Part shown: positions 1 to 6,098 of the stretch, piece by piece
Numbering within the stretch: position 1 is the first letter of the stretch
How the letters are laid out: each line of letters starts with the position of its first letter
Source: Deltaproteobacteria bacterium
GTDB lineage: Bacteria; Desulfobacterota; Desulfobacteria; Desulfobacterales; BuS5
Length of the DNA stretch: 15,834 nt
Reading direction: 5' to 3'
NCBI GenBank assembly: GCA_021157555.1
Contig: JAGGWL010000207.1
Span: 1 to 15,834, forward strand
Program-made: the position numbers and the translations under genes
Notes under the pieces: model-generated
The model's database searches: none
What the model was told of the DNA's origin: nothing
Seen by the model: only the letters and a program-made list of their open reading frames with translations

Positions 1-48
1 ATATATTTTACTCATAATAGATAATTATAAATAATAATGAATAAAATA

Positions 49-102
49 TCAATAACTATTTATAGCTCCAATTTCAGCATTTATCTCATCCATGGATATC
101 AT
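49..102 (-). pseudogene. Possible truncated antitoxin-like reading frame (17 aa)
   Basis: A 17-codon frame starts at ATG 102-100, with a second ATG at 93, and ends at TGA 51-49. A purine-rich GGGGA stretch sits about 6 bases upstream and could be a ribosome binding site. The start, MISMDEINAEIGAI, resembles the opening residues of small antitoxins of VapB/Phd-like type, but the frame closes before any full domain. This is a resemblance from memory only. It may be a decayed antitoxin in the cassette cluster or chance. The rest of 1-166 is AT-rich and I see no other gene in it. Confidence 0.2.
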
Positions 103-166
103 ATCAGTCCCCTTTTGAATGGAATCGTATTGAATTGATGCCAGGACATTCGTTGCTCGAGCGCGT

Positions 167-460
167 CTAAAAGCATGAATACTGTAATAAAAAGAAATGC
201 CAGAGAGCCAGAAAAAGAAAATGGCAAAAACAGAAAATAAAAAACAAACGACTTCGAACCCTACGTTTTACTTCGTCCCACGAAAGCCCCGAAGCCGGAT
301 TGCTCATTAAGTTGGCCTTTCGACGAACTAATTCTTCTTTTTGCCATTCATGCACAATAACCTCTGACGGGGTAGCCGCCAAATCATCCCACAGATCTTC
401 TACCAGTTGTAGCTTTTCTGGTGGACTCAGATCGAATATGGAAAGAGCATTTAAATTCAT
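167..460 (-). CDS. Addiction-module component (TIGR02574/PF09720-like antitoxin), orphan, with aberrant C-terminal tail
   Basis: Residues 1 to about 70 match the small antitoxin family annotated as putative addiction module component: the N-terminal pattern LSPPEKLQLVEDLWDDLA, the central EWQKEELVRRK helix and the C-terminal WDEVKRRVR are all present. Family members are normally about 70-80 residues and stop soon after the last motif. This frame runs on for about 27 further residues, mostly Phe, Leu and Cys, which look like read-through of noncoding DNA, so the natural stop has probably been lost. The start ATG at 460 has a strong AGGAGG ribosome binding site 6 bases upstream. The usual RelE/ParE-type toxin partner, expected just downstream (below 167), is absent. 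It follows the attC-like site at 538-668 and so is likely the gene of the next cassette. Antitoxin family call is good; functionality is doubtful. Confidence 0.65.
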   Translation of the reverse strand: MNLNALSIFDLSPPEKLQLVEDLWDDLAATPSEVIVHEWQKEELVRRKANLMSNPASGLSWDEVKRRVRSRLFFIFCFCHFLFLALWHFFLLQYSCF

Positions 461-537
461 TGTTACCTCCTGATGGAAGAATAATATTTACGTTCGATAA
501 TTGTTTCGGTTGCCAAAGTGCAAGTTAGATTTTCTTC

Positions 538-668
538 GCCAACGTAAAGCTGAGTGGCTGGGCAACGATAAACGAAAACCTTGGTAAAAACATAAACTGT
601 CGAGTAAATACTGCCTTTCAAAAACGGCACGGCTTTGCCCAGTCCCTCTCAAGCGCCTTGTTCGCTAT
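538..668 (-). other. attC-like recombination site (long, VCR-like)
   Basis: Read on the minus strand, the site opens with the R''-like box ATAGCGAAC and closes with the R'-like box GTTGGCG. Inside these, CTGGGCAA (642-635) pairs with TTGCCCAG (565-558). Next to it, CTTGAG on one arm faces CTCAG on the other with one unpaired T, the extrahelical-base signature of attC. About 70 bases form the central loop. The length of about 131 bp and the motifs GAGGGACTG and AAAGCCGTGCCGTT resemble the Vibrio cholerae repeat type of attC. The R'' box is complementary to the start of the toxin-antitoxin cassette at 1167-1159. The stop codon of the antitoxin gene (667-665) lies inside R''. Confidence 0.6.
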
Positions 669-865
669 TCTATGTTCAATATATTTTTAGCTTCTTTAAA
701 GCTAACTGAAGGAGCATTTTGTTCTTCTTTTTTTGCCTCACGCAAAATACAAAGGTCATCATAACATGCGAGCTCTTCCTGTATTTTTAAAAAGTCTTCA
801 TATGGAAGAATCGCAAATTCTTTTTTTCCATTTTTTTCAAGTATTTGTGAATTTATTGAAATCAT
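665..865 (-). CDS. Phd/YefM-like antitoxin of a RelE-type toxin-antitoxin pair
   Basis: This 66-residue acidic protein has the pattern of short Phd/YefM-type antitoxins: an N-terminal beta-strand segment (EKNGKKEFAILPYEDFLKI), a charged middle helix, and a C-terminal tail SVSFKEAKNIL that would wrap the toxin. It should neutralise the RelE-like protein encoded just upstream and may repress the shared promoter. A strong ribosome binding site GGAGGGA (876-870) lies immediately after the toxin stop codon (880-878), so the antitoxin is translated from its own strong signal 12 bases downstream of the toxin gene. The order toxin then antitoxin is the reverse of canonical relBE. The TAG stop is embedded in the R'' box of the attC-like site, as expected for a cassette gene. 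Family is moderately sure; the exact antitoxin subfamily is uncertain. Confidence 0.75.
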   Translation of the reverse strand: MISINSQILEKNGKKEFAILPYEDFLKIQEELACYDDLCILREAKKEEQNAPSVSFKEAKNILNIE

Positions 866-877
866 GATGTCCCTCCT

Positions 878-1126
878 TTATTTATAAGCATCTTTACGAT
901 GACGAATTCGATAAATGATTAATTCTTCTTCCTCTATCTCAAAAAGGATTCTGTAATCTCCGACTCTTAGTCGATACTCTGGAGTAAAATTTGTTAAACG
1001 TTTTACATCTCCCTTTAGGCCACCTGACATCTTTTCAATTTGCTCAAAAATATGTGTCAGTTGAGACTTGGAAATTTTTCTACAATCTTTCAAAGCCCTT
1101 GGTTTGAATTCAATTCTATATTTCAT
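878..1126 (-). CDS. RelE/ParE-superfamily toxin (mRNA interferase-like)
   Basis: The 82-residue basic protein has the RelE fold pattern: an N-terminal strand MKYRIEFKPRALKDC, two helices (KSQLTHIFEQIEKM), then KGDVKRL, the strand signature YRLRVGDYRILFEIEEEE, and the C-terminal catalytic-type segment YRIRHRKDAY. In this family such proteins cleave mRNA on the ribosome, using the Arg, Lys, His and Tyr residues of the last strands; activity here is inferred. I chose ATG at 1126 because the upstream in-frame TTG at 1144 would add six residues that are not part of the family. The toxin comes first in the operon, followed by its Phd-like antitoxin. An inverted repeat 7-25 bases upstream of the start could be the autoregulatory operator. 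The pair lies in a cassette bounded by complementary boxes. Confidence 0.8.
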   Translation of the reverse strand: MKYRIEFKPRALKDCRKISKSQLTHIFEQIEKMSGGLKGDVKRLTNFTPEYRLRVGDYRILFEIEEEELIIYRIRHRKDAYK

Positions 1127-1132
1127 TTGTTT

Positions 1133-1151
1133 ACCAATGTCCAAAATTGGT
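1133..1151 (-). promoter_or_regulatory. Candidate operator upstream of the relE-like gene
   Basis: ACCAAT (1133-1138) and ATTGGT (1146-1151) form a perfect 6-bp inverted repeat with a 7-base spacer, just upstream of the toxin start at 1126. Type II toxin-antitoxin operons are commonly autoregulated through such repeats. No clear -35/-10 pair was identified. Confidence 0.35.
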
Positions 1152-1161
1152 TATTTTGATA

Positions 1162-1334
1162 GCGAACGGCGGCTGTTGAGCCGCGAGAATCGCAGTCGGC
1201 CTCCGACGACTTGTTAGCAAGCCGCCATAAGCGGCGCAGCACAAGTCGTCGGAGGTTATCAACAGCCACCGTTAGCGCCGCCGTCGTTCAGGCGGCGGCC
1301 TTGCTGACGTCGCCTGGAAGCGATGGTTCGAGAA
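1162..1334 (-). other. Composite attC-like region with nested inverted repeats
   Basis: The GC-rich region holds two nested palindromes. The outer arms (1162-1179 and 1259-1276) match at 16 of 18 positions, and the inner arms (1200-1214 and 1241-1255) are a perfect 15-bp inverted repeat. A further small hairpin GCCGC/GCGGC lies in the inner loop. Between 1277 and 1325 lies another GC hairpin, CGGCGGCC-type arms around TGAACGA, before the R''-like box TCTCGAAC (1333-1326) that ends the DUF2784 cassette. On the minus strand the region therefore runs from that R'' to the R'-like GTTCGC (1167-1162) that begins the toxin-antitoxin cassette. At about 173 bp it is too long for one ordinary attC, so it may be two sites with an empty cassette between them. 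Confidence 0.45.
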
Positions 1335-1337
1335 TTG

Positions 1338-1766
1338 CTATAGTTCTTTTTGCTTTCGCTTCAATATAAACTCCGGAGAAACCATCCAGAACGTTAGCAG
1401 GATGAGCGCAAAAAAGAGTGCATATATGATCATAAATGTCTGTTCATTAAAATCATAAAACATGATTTTGTGAATCCACTCTTTCATGAAGCTTGTCTCA
1501 TATATCTGGGCTTGACCTCCTCTCACTCTCAAATTGTTCTCCCATTCGGTGAGAGGGCAGACCAAGCCAACCAAAGATTCGCAGAGAACAATTCCCATTG
1601 CCACAATGTGACAGATCCGGAATTTCCCATTTCTTACGAATTTCCGTTTTGCAAAGTGTCCTATCCATATGAATATAAACCCAAGAAAAACAAAGGTGAC
1701 AACAGCAAAATGCATTATCAAAATTCCATCCGCTGCTAATAGATATTTGTTGTAGACTGGACTCAT
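1338..1766 (-). CDS. DUF2784 family membrane protein
   Basis: The 142-residue hydrophobic protein matches the DUF2784 family by its N-terminal A-D-G-x-L-x-x-H-F start of the first membrane helix and by the central motif VCPLTEWENNLRVRGG. Roughly four membrane segments are visible, at about residues 10-37, 48-72, 108-131 and possibly one amphipathic segment near 90-105. No biochemical function is established for the family that I can cite. The start ATG at 1766 has AGGA 6 bases upstream. The gene fills a cassette: it begins about 20 bases after the R'-like GTACGAGA and its TAG stop (1340-1338) lies 4 bases before the matching R''-like TCTCGAAC. Its role next to toxin-antitoxin cassettes is unknown. 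Confidence 0.75.
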   Translation of the reverse strand: MSPVYNKYLLAADGILIMHFAVVTFVFLGFIFIWIGHFAKRKFVRNGKFRICHIVAMGIVLCESLVGLVCPLTEWENNLRVRGGQAQIYETSFMKEWIHKIMFYDFNEQTFMIIYALFFALILLTFWMVSPEFILKRKQKEL

Positions 1767-1782
1767 ATTGATCCTGTTTCTC

Positions 1783-1838
1783 TCGTACGCATTAGTGCAC
1801 CTGCCCTGTTAGGGTCAGGTGCAACGAATTGTTCGGCT
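1783..1838 (-). other. attC-like site, short type
   Basis: On the minus strand the site begins CGAACAATTCGTTG, close in pattern to the left end of the well-known attC of aadA cassettes, and ends with the R'-like GTACG. The core is a hairpin of TGCACCTG and CCCT paired with AGGG and CAGGTGCA (1796-1823), with one extrahelical base and a 3-base loop. Between hairpin and end boxes the two strands are unpaired over about 8 bases, as in the unpaired central spacer of attC. It is the last such site before the atp operon. Confidence 0.5.
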
Positions 1839-1882
1839 CTTTTATTAACTTTAGAGTCTCATATTTATTGACATATCCCACT

Positions 1883-1988
1883 AAAAAAAACTTAGCCCAA
1901 ACAAAACTTGAGGGATGTCTGTAGTGACTGTACTCATAACCCATTGAATATTAGTCTGTTTTTTTTAAAGTGCGGAAGTCGGGCTAAG
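1883..1988 (-). terminator. Weak candidate terminator after atpG
   Basis: GGGCTAAG complement pairs form between CTTAGCCC at the 3' end of atpG (1988-1981, minus strand) and GGGCTAAG (1898-1891), which is directly followed by eight T residues (1890-1883) on the minus strand. The stem is only 8 bp and the loop is about 82 bases, so this is an atypical Rho-independent terminator at best. No better hairpin with a T tract was seen between atpG and the cassette cluster. Confidence 0.25.
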
Positions 1989-2849
1989 GGCTTCAAATCC
2001 GGAACTGATATCCAAAAGTTCGTCAGTTATGCTTGCCTGTCGTTGCGCCCTGAAAAGCACCAGCAGATCTTCCTCCATTTCCTGGATATTTTTTTCAGCC
2101 GCCTGCATAGCCATAAGCCGGGCCAGGTTTTCACTCGCAAGGGATTGAACAAATGCCCGGTAGAGTGAAATAAACAGATATTGGCGAAACAGATAGGTAA
2201 ACATATCTTGCTGTGGCAAATCCATCTGAGGGAGACAGCGACTCGGCCATTTTTTGGCGGTATACTGACCAGCCCACTCTTTATCCAAAGGAAGCAGGCG
2301 GTAAAAAATCTGTTTATACCCCCCTCTTTTTGTCAGGACGTTATGGCATACATAAAAATGTTCCAGCCGCCGGGACACCTGCCAGGACTCAATTTCTTGT
2401 ATAACAACCTGGACCTGATCATTTATGCCGCTGAGGCTTTCGGCCACTGAAAAGTGATTGCCAATAGAGTATTCTCTATCCTCCAGGGACATGCTGATCT
2501 TTTCTCCAAGGCTCCAGAACGTCAAATCAAAATCTTTTTCTTTTAGCCTTTTGGCTTCTTTCTCTGCATGAGAGATGAGTATTTCATTGAATTGTCCGCA
2601 CATACCCTGATCAGAACCTATGACCATACAGACAGCGCTTTTGCCGTCGGCTTTTCGTAGTATGGCAGTATCAGATCTAAAAAAAATCTGCCATCCCATG
2701 TCAATAGTACTTATATATTGTTCCAGAGATTCAACAGCCCTTTCATAACGTCTGATATTTACGGCGGACAGGTTCTTCATGGTCTTGACCACGGAGAGCA
2801 GGTCATGGGCTGTCTTAATTTTTTTATTCAAGGCATTCAAGGTTGTCAT
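1965..2849 (-). CDS. atpG: N-ATPase gamma subunit
   Basis: The 294-residue protein is the central rotor shaft of the F1 part. The long N-terminal helix (LNKKIKTAHDLLSVVKTMKNL, about residues 4-35) and C-terminal helix (ARLMAMQAAEKNIQEMEEDL, about 243-262) that form the coiled coil are present, as is the GSDQGMCGQFN segment (about residues 78-88) typical of gamma subunits. The start overlaps the atpA stop in an ATGA arrangement, so translation is coupled. It is the last gene of the operon, matching the atpDCQRBEFAG order described for N-ATPases, and diverges clearly from ordinary housekeeping gamma. The C-terminal tail after about residue 280 looks poorly conserved. A weak terminator candidate overlaps its 3' end. 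Confidence 0.93.
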   Translation of the reverse strand: MTTLNALNKKIKTAHDLLSVVKTMKNLSAVNIRRYERAVESLEQYISTIDMGWQIFFRSDTAILRKADGKSAVCMVIGSDQGMCGQFNEILISHAEKEAKRLKEKDFDLTFWSLGEKISMSLEDREYSIGNHFSVAESLSGINDQVQVVIQEIESWQVSRRLEHFYVCHNVLTKRGGYKQIFYRLLPLDKEWAGQYTAKKWPSRCLPQMDLPQQDMFTYLFRQYLFISLYRAFVQSLASENLARLMAMQAAEKNIQEMEEDLLVLFRAQRQASITDELLDISSGFEALSPTSAL

Positions 2850-4372
2850 GGTTTTATCTTTATCTTCTCAATGGCATCTTCAATCAGTAAACCCAGTTTT
2901 GTCCAAATGGGATCATCAGTTCCTGCCGCAATCATAATCTCATCAAGATTCACTATTTCTTCCTTAACCTTTTCAAGAATAGCCTCTTCAGCCAGACCGA
3001 TCTTTTCTAAAGGCACATTATCAAGCATTCCTTTTGTAACGGCTAAAAGCACAGTAATCTGACTGCCTGTACTTAGAGCGGCAAACTGATCCTGTTTGAG
3101 TACCTCTCGTACCCTCCTCCCATGTTCAATCTTTTTTCTTGTCTGCTCGTCAAGGCGTGTTCCAAAACGGGCGAAAGACTCAAGTTCCTGAAATTGTGAA
3201 TATGAAAGACGCAGATCACCTGCCACCTTCCTGTAGGCGGATATTTGTGCCTTGCCGCCAACGCGGGAAACGGATTTGCCTACATCAACGGCCGGCAAGA
3301 TTCCTTTTTGGTACAAATCTGGTGAGAGATAAATCTGGCCGTCAGTAATAGATATGAGGTTCGTTGGAATATATGCGGACATATTCTGTGCCTCGGTTTC
3401 AATAATAGGGAGTGCGGTAAGAGAGCCGCCTCCCAGTTCAGTTTTAAGATGCGTCGCCCGCTCAAGCAGTCTGGAGTGAATATAAAAAATATCGCCTGGA
3501 AAAGCCTCTCTGCCGGGCGGCCGCCTTAACAAAAGGGAAAGTTGCCTGTATGCCCGCGCGTGCCTGGTAAGATCATCATATACAATCAGCACATCCTTGC
3601 CGTCGCTCATGAATTGTTCAGCCAATGTAGTCGCAGCGTATGGCGCTATATACTGCAATCCAGGCGAAGCATCCCCTTCTGCCACGACTACCATGGTGTA
3701 TGCCATGGCACCATACAGTTCGAGATCATTCACTATTTTGGCAACACTGGCGCTTCTCTGGCCGATTGCACAATAGATACAGATGACATTCTTTCCTTTT
3801 TGATTAATAATGGTGTCTAACGCGATTGCGGTCTTGCCTGTTTGTCTGTCTCCTAGAATCAGCTCCCTTTGTCCCCGGCCAATCGGTATTAAGGCGTCCA
3901 CTACTTTCAACCCCGTCTCCAGAGGTTTTTCTACAGGCGCACGATCCAGAATCCTGGGGGCTTCCCTGATGACAGGCAACCGTTCTCTTTCAACTACTCC
4001 CTTTTTTCCGTCCATAGGTTGCCCCAGAGGGTCTATAACACGGCCGATAAATTTATGCCCCACTGGAACGTCCAAAACTCTATTGCTTCTAGTGACTTCA
4101 TCACCGGCACGGAGTTTTTCGCTTTGTCCGAACAAAATAATACCTACTTTATCCGGCAAGATATCCAGTACCATACCCTGAATACCTGAACCAAGGAAAA
4201 CCAGTTCCTCCGATTTTACCCGACTCAGACCTTCAGCCCAGATAATCCCCTGTCCAACAGACTGGATTCGCCCCACCTCTTCTGATTCAGACGAGGCCTC
4301 GTATTTTTTCACACCGGTTTCAACCGCCTGCCCCACAGCCTTCAAAACAGAATTCAGCTCATTATTTTTCAT
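2846..4372 (-). CDS. atpA: N-ATPase alpha subunit
   Basis: The 508-residue protein is the non-catalytic nucleotide-binding subunit of the alpha3-beta3 head. The Walker A motif GDRQTGKT is at 174-181, the Walker B strand VLIVYDD at 261-267, followed by the family segment LTRHARAYRQLSLLLRRPPGREAFPGD in two parts (268-294), and the arginine finger is R370 in SVSRVGG. Length is normal for alpha. The N-terminal region has the usual acidic beta-barrel (VGRIQSVGQGI). The start ATG at 4372 overlaps the atpF stop (ATGA) and has GGGAGG 4 bases upstream. It belongs to the alternate (N-type) F1F0 lineage on the basis of operon order and neighbours rather than of a single residue in this subunit. Confidence 0.95.
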   Translation of the reverse strand: MKNNELNSVLKAVGQAVETGVKKYEASSESEEVGRIQSVGQGIIWAEGLSRVKSEELVFLGSGIQGMVLDILPDKVGIILFGQSEKLRAGDEVTRSNRVLDVPVGHKFIGRVIDPLGQPMDGKKGVVERERLPVIREAPRILDRAPVEKPLETGLKVVDALIPIGRGQRELILGDRQTGKTAIALDTIINQKGKNVICIYCAIGQRSASVAKIVNDLELYGAMAYTMVVVAEGDASPGLQYIAPYAATTLAEQFMSDGKDVLIVYDDLTRHARAYRQLSLLLRRPPGREAFPGDIFYIHSRLLERATHLKTELGGGSLTALPIIETEAQNMSAYIPTNLISITDGQIYLSPDLYQKGILPAVDVGKSVSRVGGKAQISAYRKVAGDLRLSYSQFQELESFARFGTRLDEQTRKKIEHGRRVREVLKQDQFAALSTGSQITVLLAVTKGMLDNVPLEKIGLAEEAILEKVKEEIVNLDEIMIAAGTDDPIWTKLGLLIEDAIEKIKIKP

Positions 4373-5121
4373 GCAGCCTCCCGGCCTTCAATGAAAAGGT
4401 CTGAAAAAATCTCCTTTTCCAATCCGCCCAGGTAGCTCTCCAAATTCCATTCAACCTTCCGGTCGCCTGCCTTGATTCGAATACCAATACCAATCTCCTC
4501 TATCACCTGGAATTGAATAGTTTGAGCTTCCTTGAAATATTCAAAAAATTGTTTGCGTATAAATTCGGATTGCTCATTGTCAAGCCTGAATCCGGATTGA
4601 ATAAGCAGTTTTCCTGAAAAAGTTTGAGATTGAAAAAGGTCATCCTTTGAAACCTTTTTCAAAAAAACTGCAATTACCTGGCGCTCCAACTTCTCGTTTG
4701 CCAGATCACGCAAGACTTTTTCTCCGATGCGCATCACTTGAGATATAACTTCACCTTTGAGTTTATGGAAAAAGGCTGCTTTATCTTCGGTCAATTGATC
4801 CATCCATCTCTGCCGGAGGTCTTCAACTTCGAGTCGTGCCTTTTTTAAATTTTTATCCTGCCTTTCACGAATTTCCTTTCTCGCTTCAGCCAGTTTCTGT
4901 TCTTTTGCTTCCAAAAAATTCTGCTTTTCCCTGGCAAGCTCCTCAGAATACTGTTTGGCCTTTTTTTCCGCGCTATCTGCCTGATCTATAGCTTTGGCGA
5001 TTTTTTTTTTTCTTTCCTCCATAGCTTTGATAATAGGACCATAGAGAAATCGCTTTAGCAAAAAAATGAGAATCAGGAAGTTTACAATCTGTGCCAGAAC
5101 AGTAAACCAGTCAATAAGCAT
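4369..5121 (-). CDS. atpF: N-ATPase b subunit, long form with delta-like C-terminal domain
   Basis: The 250-residue protein is far longer than the usual 155-170-residue b subunit. Residues 5-25 form the single membrane anchor (FTVLAQIVNFLILIFLL), and residues about 30-150 form a highly charged helix with many Glu, Lys and Ala that builds the peripheral stalk. The last 100 residues resemble the C-terminal half of delta: LANEKLERQVIAVFL near 140-154 and IGIGIRIKAGDRKVEWNLESY near 210-230, like the GIRIRIGDxVxDGS signature. The operon has no separate atpH, so this C-terminal part probably replaces delta in binding the top of F1 (inference). The gene begins 3 bases after the atpE stop, and its ribosome binding site GGGGGA lies in the end of atpE. 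Confidence 0.9.
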   Translation of the reverse strand: MLIDWFTVLAQIVNFLILIFLLKRFLYGPIIKAMEERKKKIAKAIDQADSAEKKAKQYSEELAREKQNFLEAKEQKLAEARKEIRERQDKNLKKARLEVEDLRQRWMDQLTEDKAAFFHKLKGEVISQVMRIGEKVLRDLANEKLERQVIAVFLKKVSKDDLFQSQTFSGKLLIQSGFRLDNEQSEFIRKQFFEYFKEAQTIQFQVIEEIGIGIRIKAGDRKVEWNLESYLGGLEKEIFSDLFIEGREAA

Positions 5122-5124
5122 GGC

Positions 5125-5403
5125 CTATCCCCCGGCTCTGGAAAGAAAATAGTTCCAGAATGGATTGGCAAAAATCAGGATCATGGTTACTACAAAACAA
5201 TAAATAGCAGTAGATTCGACCATGGCCATGCCTACAAAAAGGGTCCGGGTGATGGTACTGGTTTCATCCGGTTGCTGAGCAATAGAACTCAAGGCCTGCA
5301 CAAGAGCGCGGCCCTCAGCCAGGGCAGGGCCTATTGCGCCGATTCCTATGCAGAGTCCGGATGTGATGATAGAAGTGATGGCGATCAAGCTTAAATTGTC
5401 CAT
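5125..5403 (-). CDS. atpE: N-ATPase c subunit, Na+-binding type
   Basis: The 92-residue proteolipid forms the rotor ring. Two membrane helices, about residues 5-40 and 52-82, flank the polar loop AQQPDE (42-47). The first helix carries GPALAEG with E30 where the Ilyobacter-type Na+ rotor has Gln. The second carries VESTAIY, with E63 as the main carboxylate and S64, T65 and Y68 as the remaining Na+-ligand residues. The double-Glu, E-S-T-x-x-Y set is the hallmark used to assign Na+ specificity to N-ATPases. The loop has Gln in place of the Arg of the common RQP motif; I recall this as usual for N-ATPase c subunits. The very strong ribosome binding site fits the need for many c copies. Specificity is inferred, not measured. 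Confidence 0.95.
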   Translation of the reverse strand: MDNLSLIAITSIITSGLCIGIGAIGPALAEGRALVQALSSIAQQPDETSTITRTLFVGMAMVESTAIYCFVVTMILIFANPFWNYFLSRAGG

Positions 5404-5410
5404 AACAGGT

Positions 5411-5420
5411 TCTCCTCCTC
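5411..5420 (-). promoter_or_regulatory. Extended Shine-Dalgarno of atpE
   Basis: GAGGAGGAGA fills most of the 17-base gap between the atpB stop (5423-5421) and the atpE ATG (5403). It is the strongest ribosome binding site in the atp operon, whose other junctions mostly overlap. Higher translation of c than of the other subunits would match ring stoichiometry. Confidence 0.6.
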
Positions 5421-6098
5421 TCAGGATTTTTGTTGTTGTATCTCCATACCGGCGGAGATATAAACGGCTGCCAATATAAAAAAGATGTATGCCTGTACAA
5501 GCCCGGTCAAAAGACCGAAAAGCTGCATGAAAACCGGTAAAAAGAGTGGTGCTATAACCAATAGAATCGCACCAATCATGGTGCTGCTCATTACATTGCC
5601 AAAAAGGCGTATAGCGAGAGCCAAAGTTCGGCTCAATTCGCCCATTATGTTAAAGGGGAACATTAAAAATGTAGGCCGGAAGTAGTTGCTGATGTAATTC
5701 AAAAAGCCAATCTGTGATATGCCATAAGCAGGTGTTGCCAAAAATACGCAAATAGCGAGAGCTATTGAAGTAGAAAGCGATCCTGTTGGAGGGCTAAATC
5801 CGGGTATGACGGAAAGTGTATTGGAAACCGCAATAAATAAAAAGAGTGTCCCGAGAAAAGGTAATATTCCCCTCGGTTGCTTTCTTAGAACATTATCCAG
5901 CTCATGTTGAATTCCTGAAATAATGGACTCCAGGAGATTTTGCCACGCCGGAAGCGTTATGTCGGTACTTAAACGCCTTGTCACCAGCCAGGATCCCAGG
6001 GTCAACAGTGCCATGACGATCCAGGTGAATAGAATCGTTCCATTCAGTGAAAACGGACCGAAATTAAAAAGCACAAGACTGTCAGGACTAATGTGCAT
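5421..6098 (-). CDS. atpB: N-ATPase a subunit
   Basis: The 225-residue membrane protein forms the ion half-channels beside the c ring. Five or so hydrophobic helices are visible. The essential stator arginine is R164 (numbering from the start chosen) in ELSRTLALAIRLFGN, and the following helices are rich in Leu, Ile and Phe, ending with AYIFFILAAVYISAGM. The frame is open upstream to a TTG at 6125, but I chose ATG at 6098, giving MHISPDS, because AAGG lies 8 bases upstream; ATG at 6104 is the alternative. The start overlaps the end of atpR by 11 bases, so the two are probably translationally coupled. Confidence 0.92.
   Translation of the reverse strand: MHISPDSLVLFNFGPFSLNGTILFTWIVMALLTLGSWLVTRRLSTDITLPAWQNLLESIISGIQHELDNVLRKQPRGILPFLGTLFLFIAVSNTLSVIPGFSPPTGSLSTSIALAICVFLATPAYGISQIGFLNYISNYFRPTFLMFPFNIMGELSRTLALAIRLFGNVMSSTMIGAILLVIAPLFLPVFMQLFGLLTGLVQAYIFFILAAVYISAGMEIQQQKS

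Larger units (their letters stand above)
538..1838 (-). mobile_element. Integron-type gene cassette cluster without integrase (CALIN-like)
   Basis: Small one- or two-gene units, all on the minus strand, are separated by imperfect palindromes of the attC type. Two units pass the classic cassette test, in which the start of the cassette is complementary to the R'' box at its end. The toxin-antitoxin unit begins GTTCGCTAT (1167-1159) and ends with ATAGCGAAC (668-660). The DUF2784 unit begins GTACGAGA (1788-1781) and ends with TCTCGAAC (1333-1326), one mismatch. Stop codons lie in or a few bases before the R'' boxes, as in real cassettes. No intI gene or attI site is seen; the next gene on the expected upstream side is atpG. 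It could be the distal part of an array or a cluster of attC sites lacking an integrase. The attC calls were made by eye. Confidence 0.6.

Noticed and set aside
120..160. Possible degenerate attC R'' box (GAGCAAC) ending the orphan antitoxin cassette
   Set aside because: Only five of seven bases agree with the expected complement of the cassette start, and no matching arm was found.
167..250. Hydrophobic C-terminal tail of the orphan antitoxin as a membrane segment
   Set aside because: Family members stop near residue 70-80, and the tail is Phe/Cys-rich read-through of a purine-rich stretch, so a designed membrane helix is unlikely.
1796..1823. 12-bp hairpin with one bulge, possible Rho-independent terminator
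   Set aside because: No T tract follows on either strand, and the flanking boxes fit an attC-like site better.
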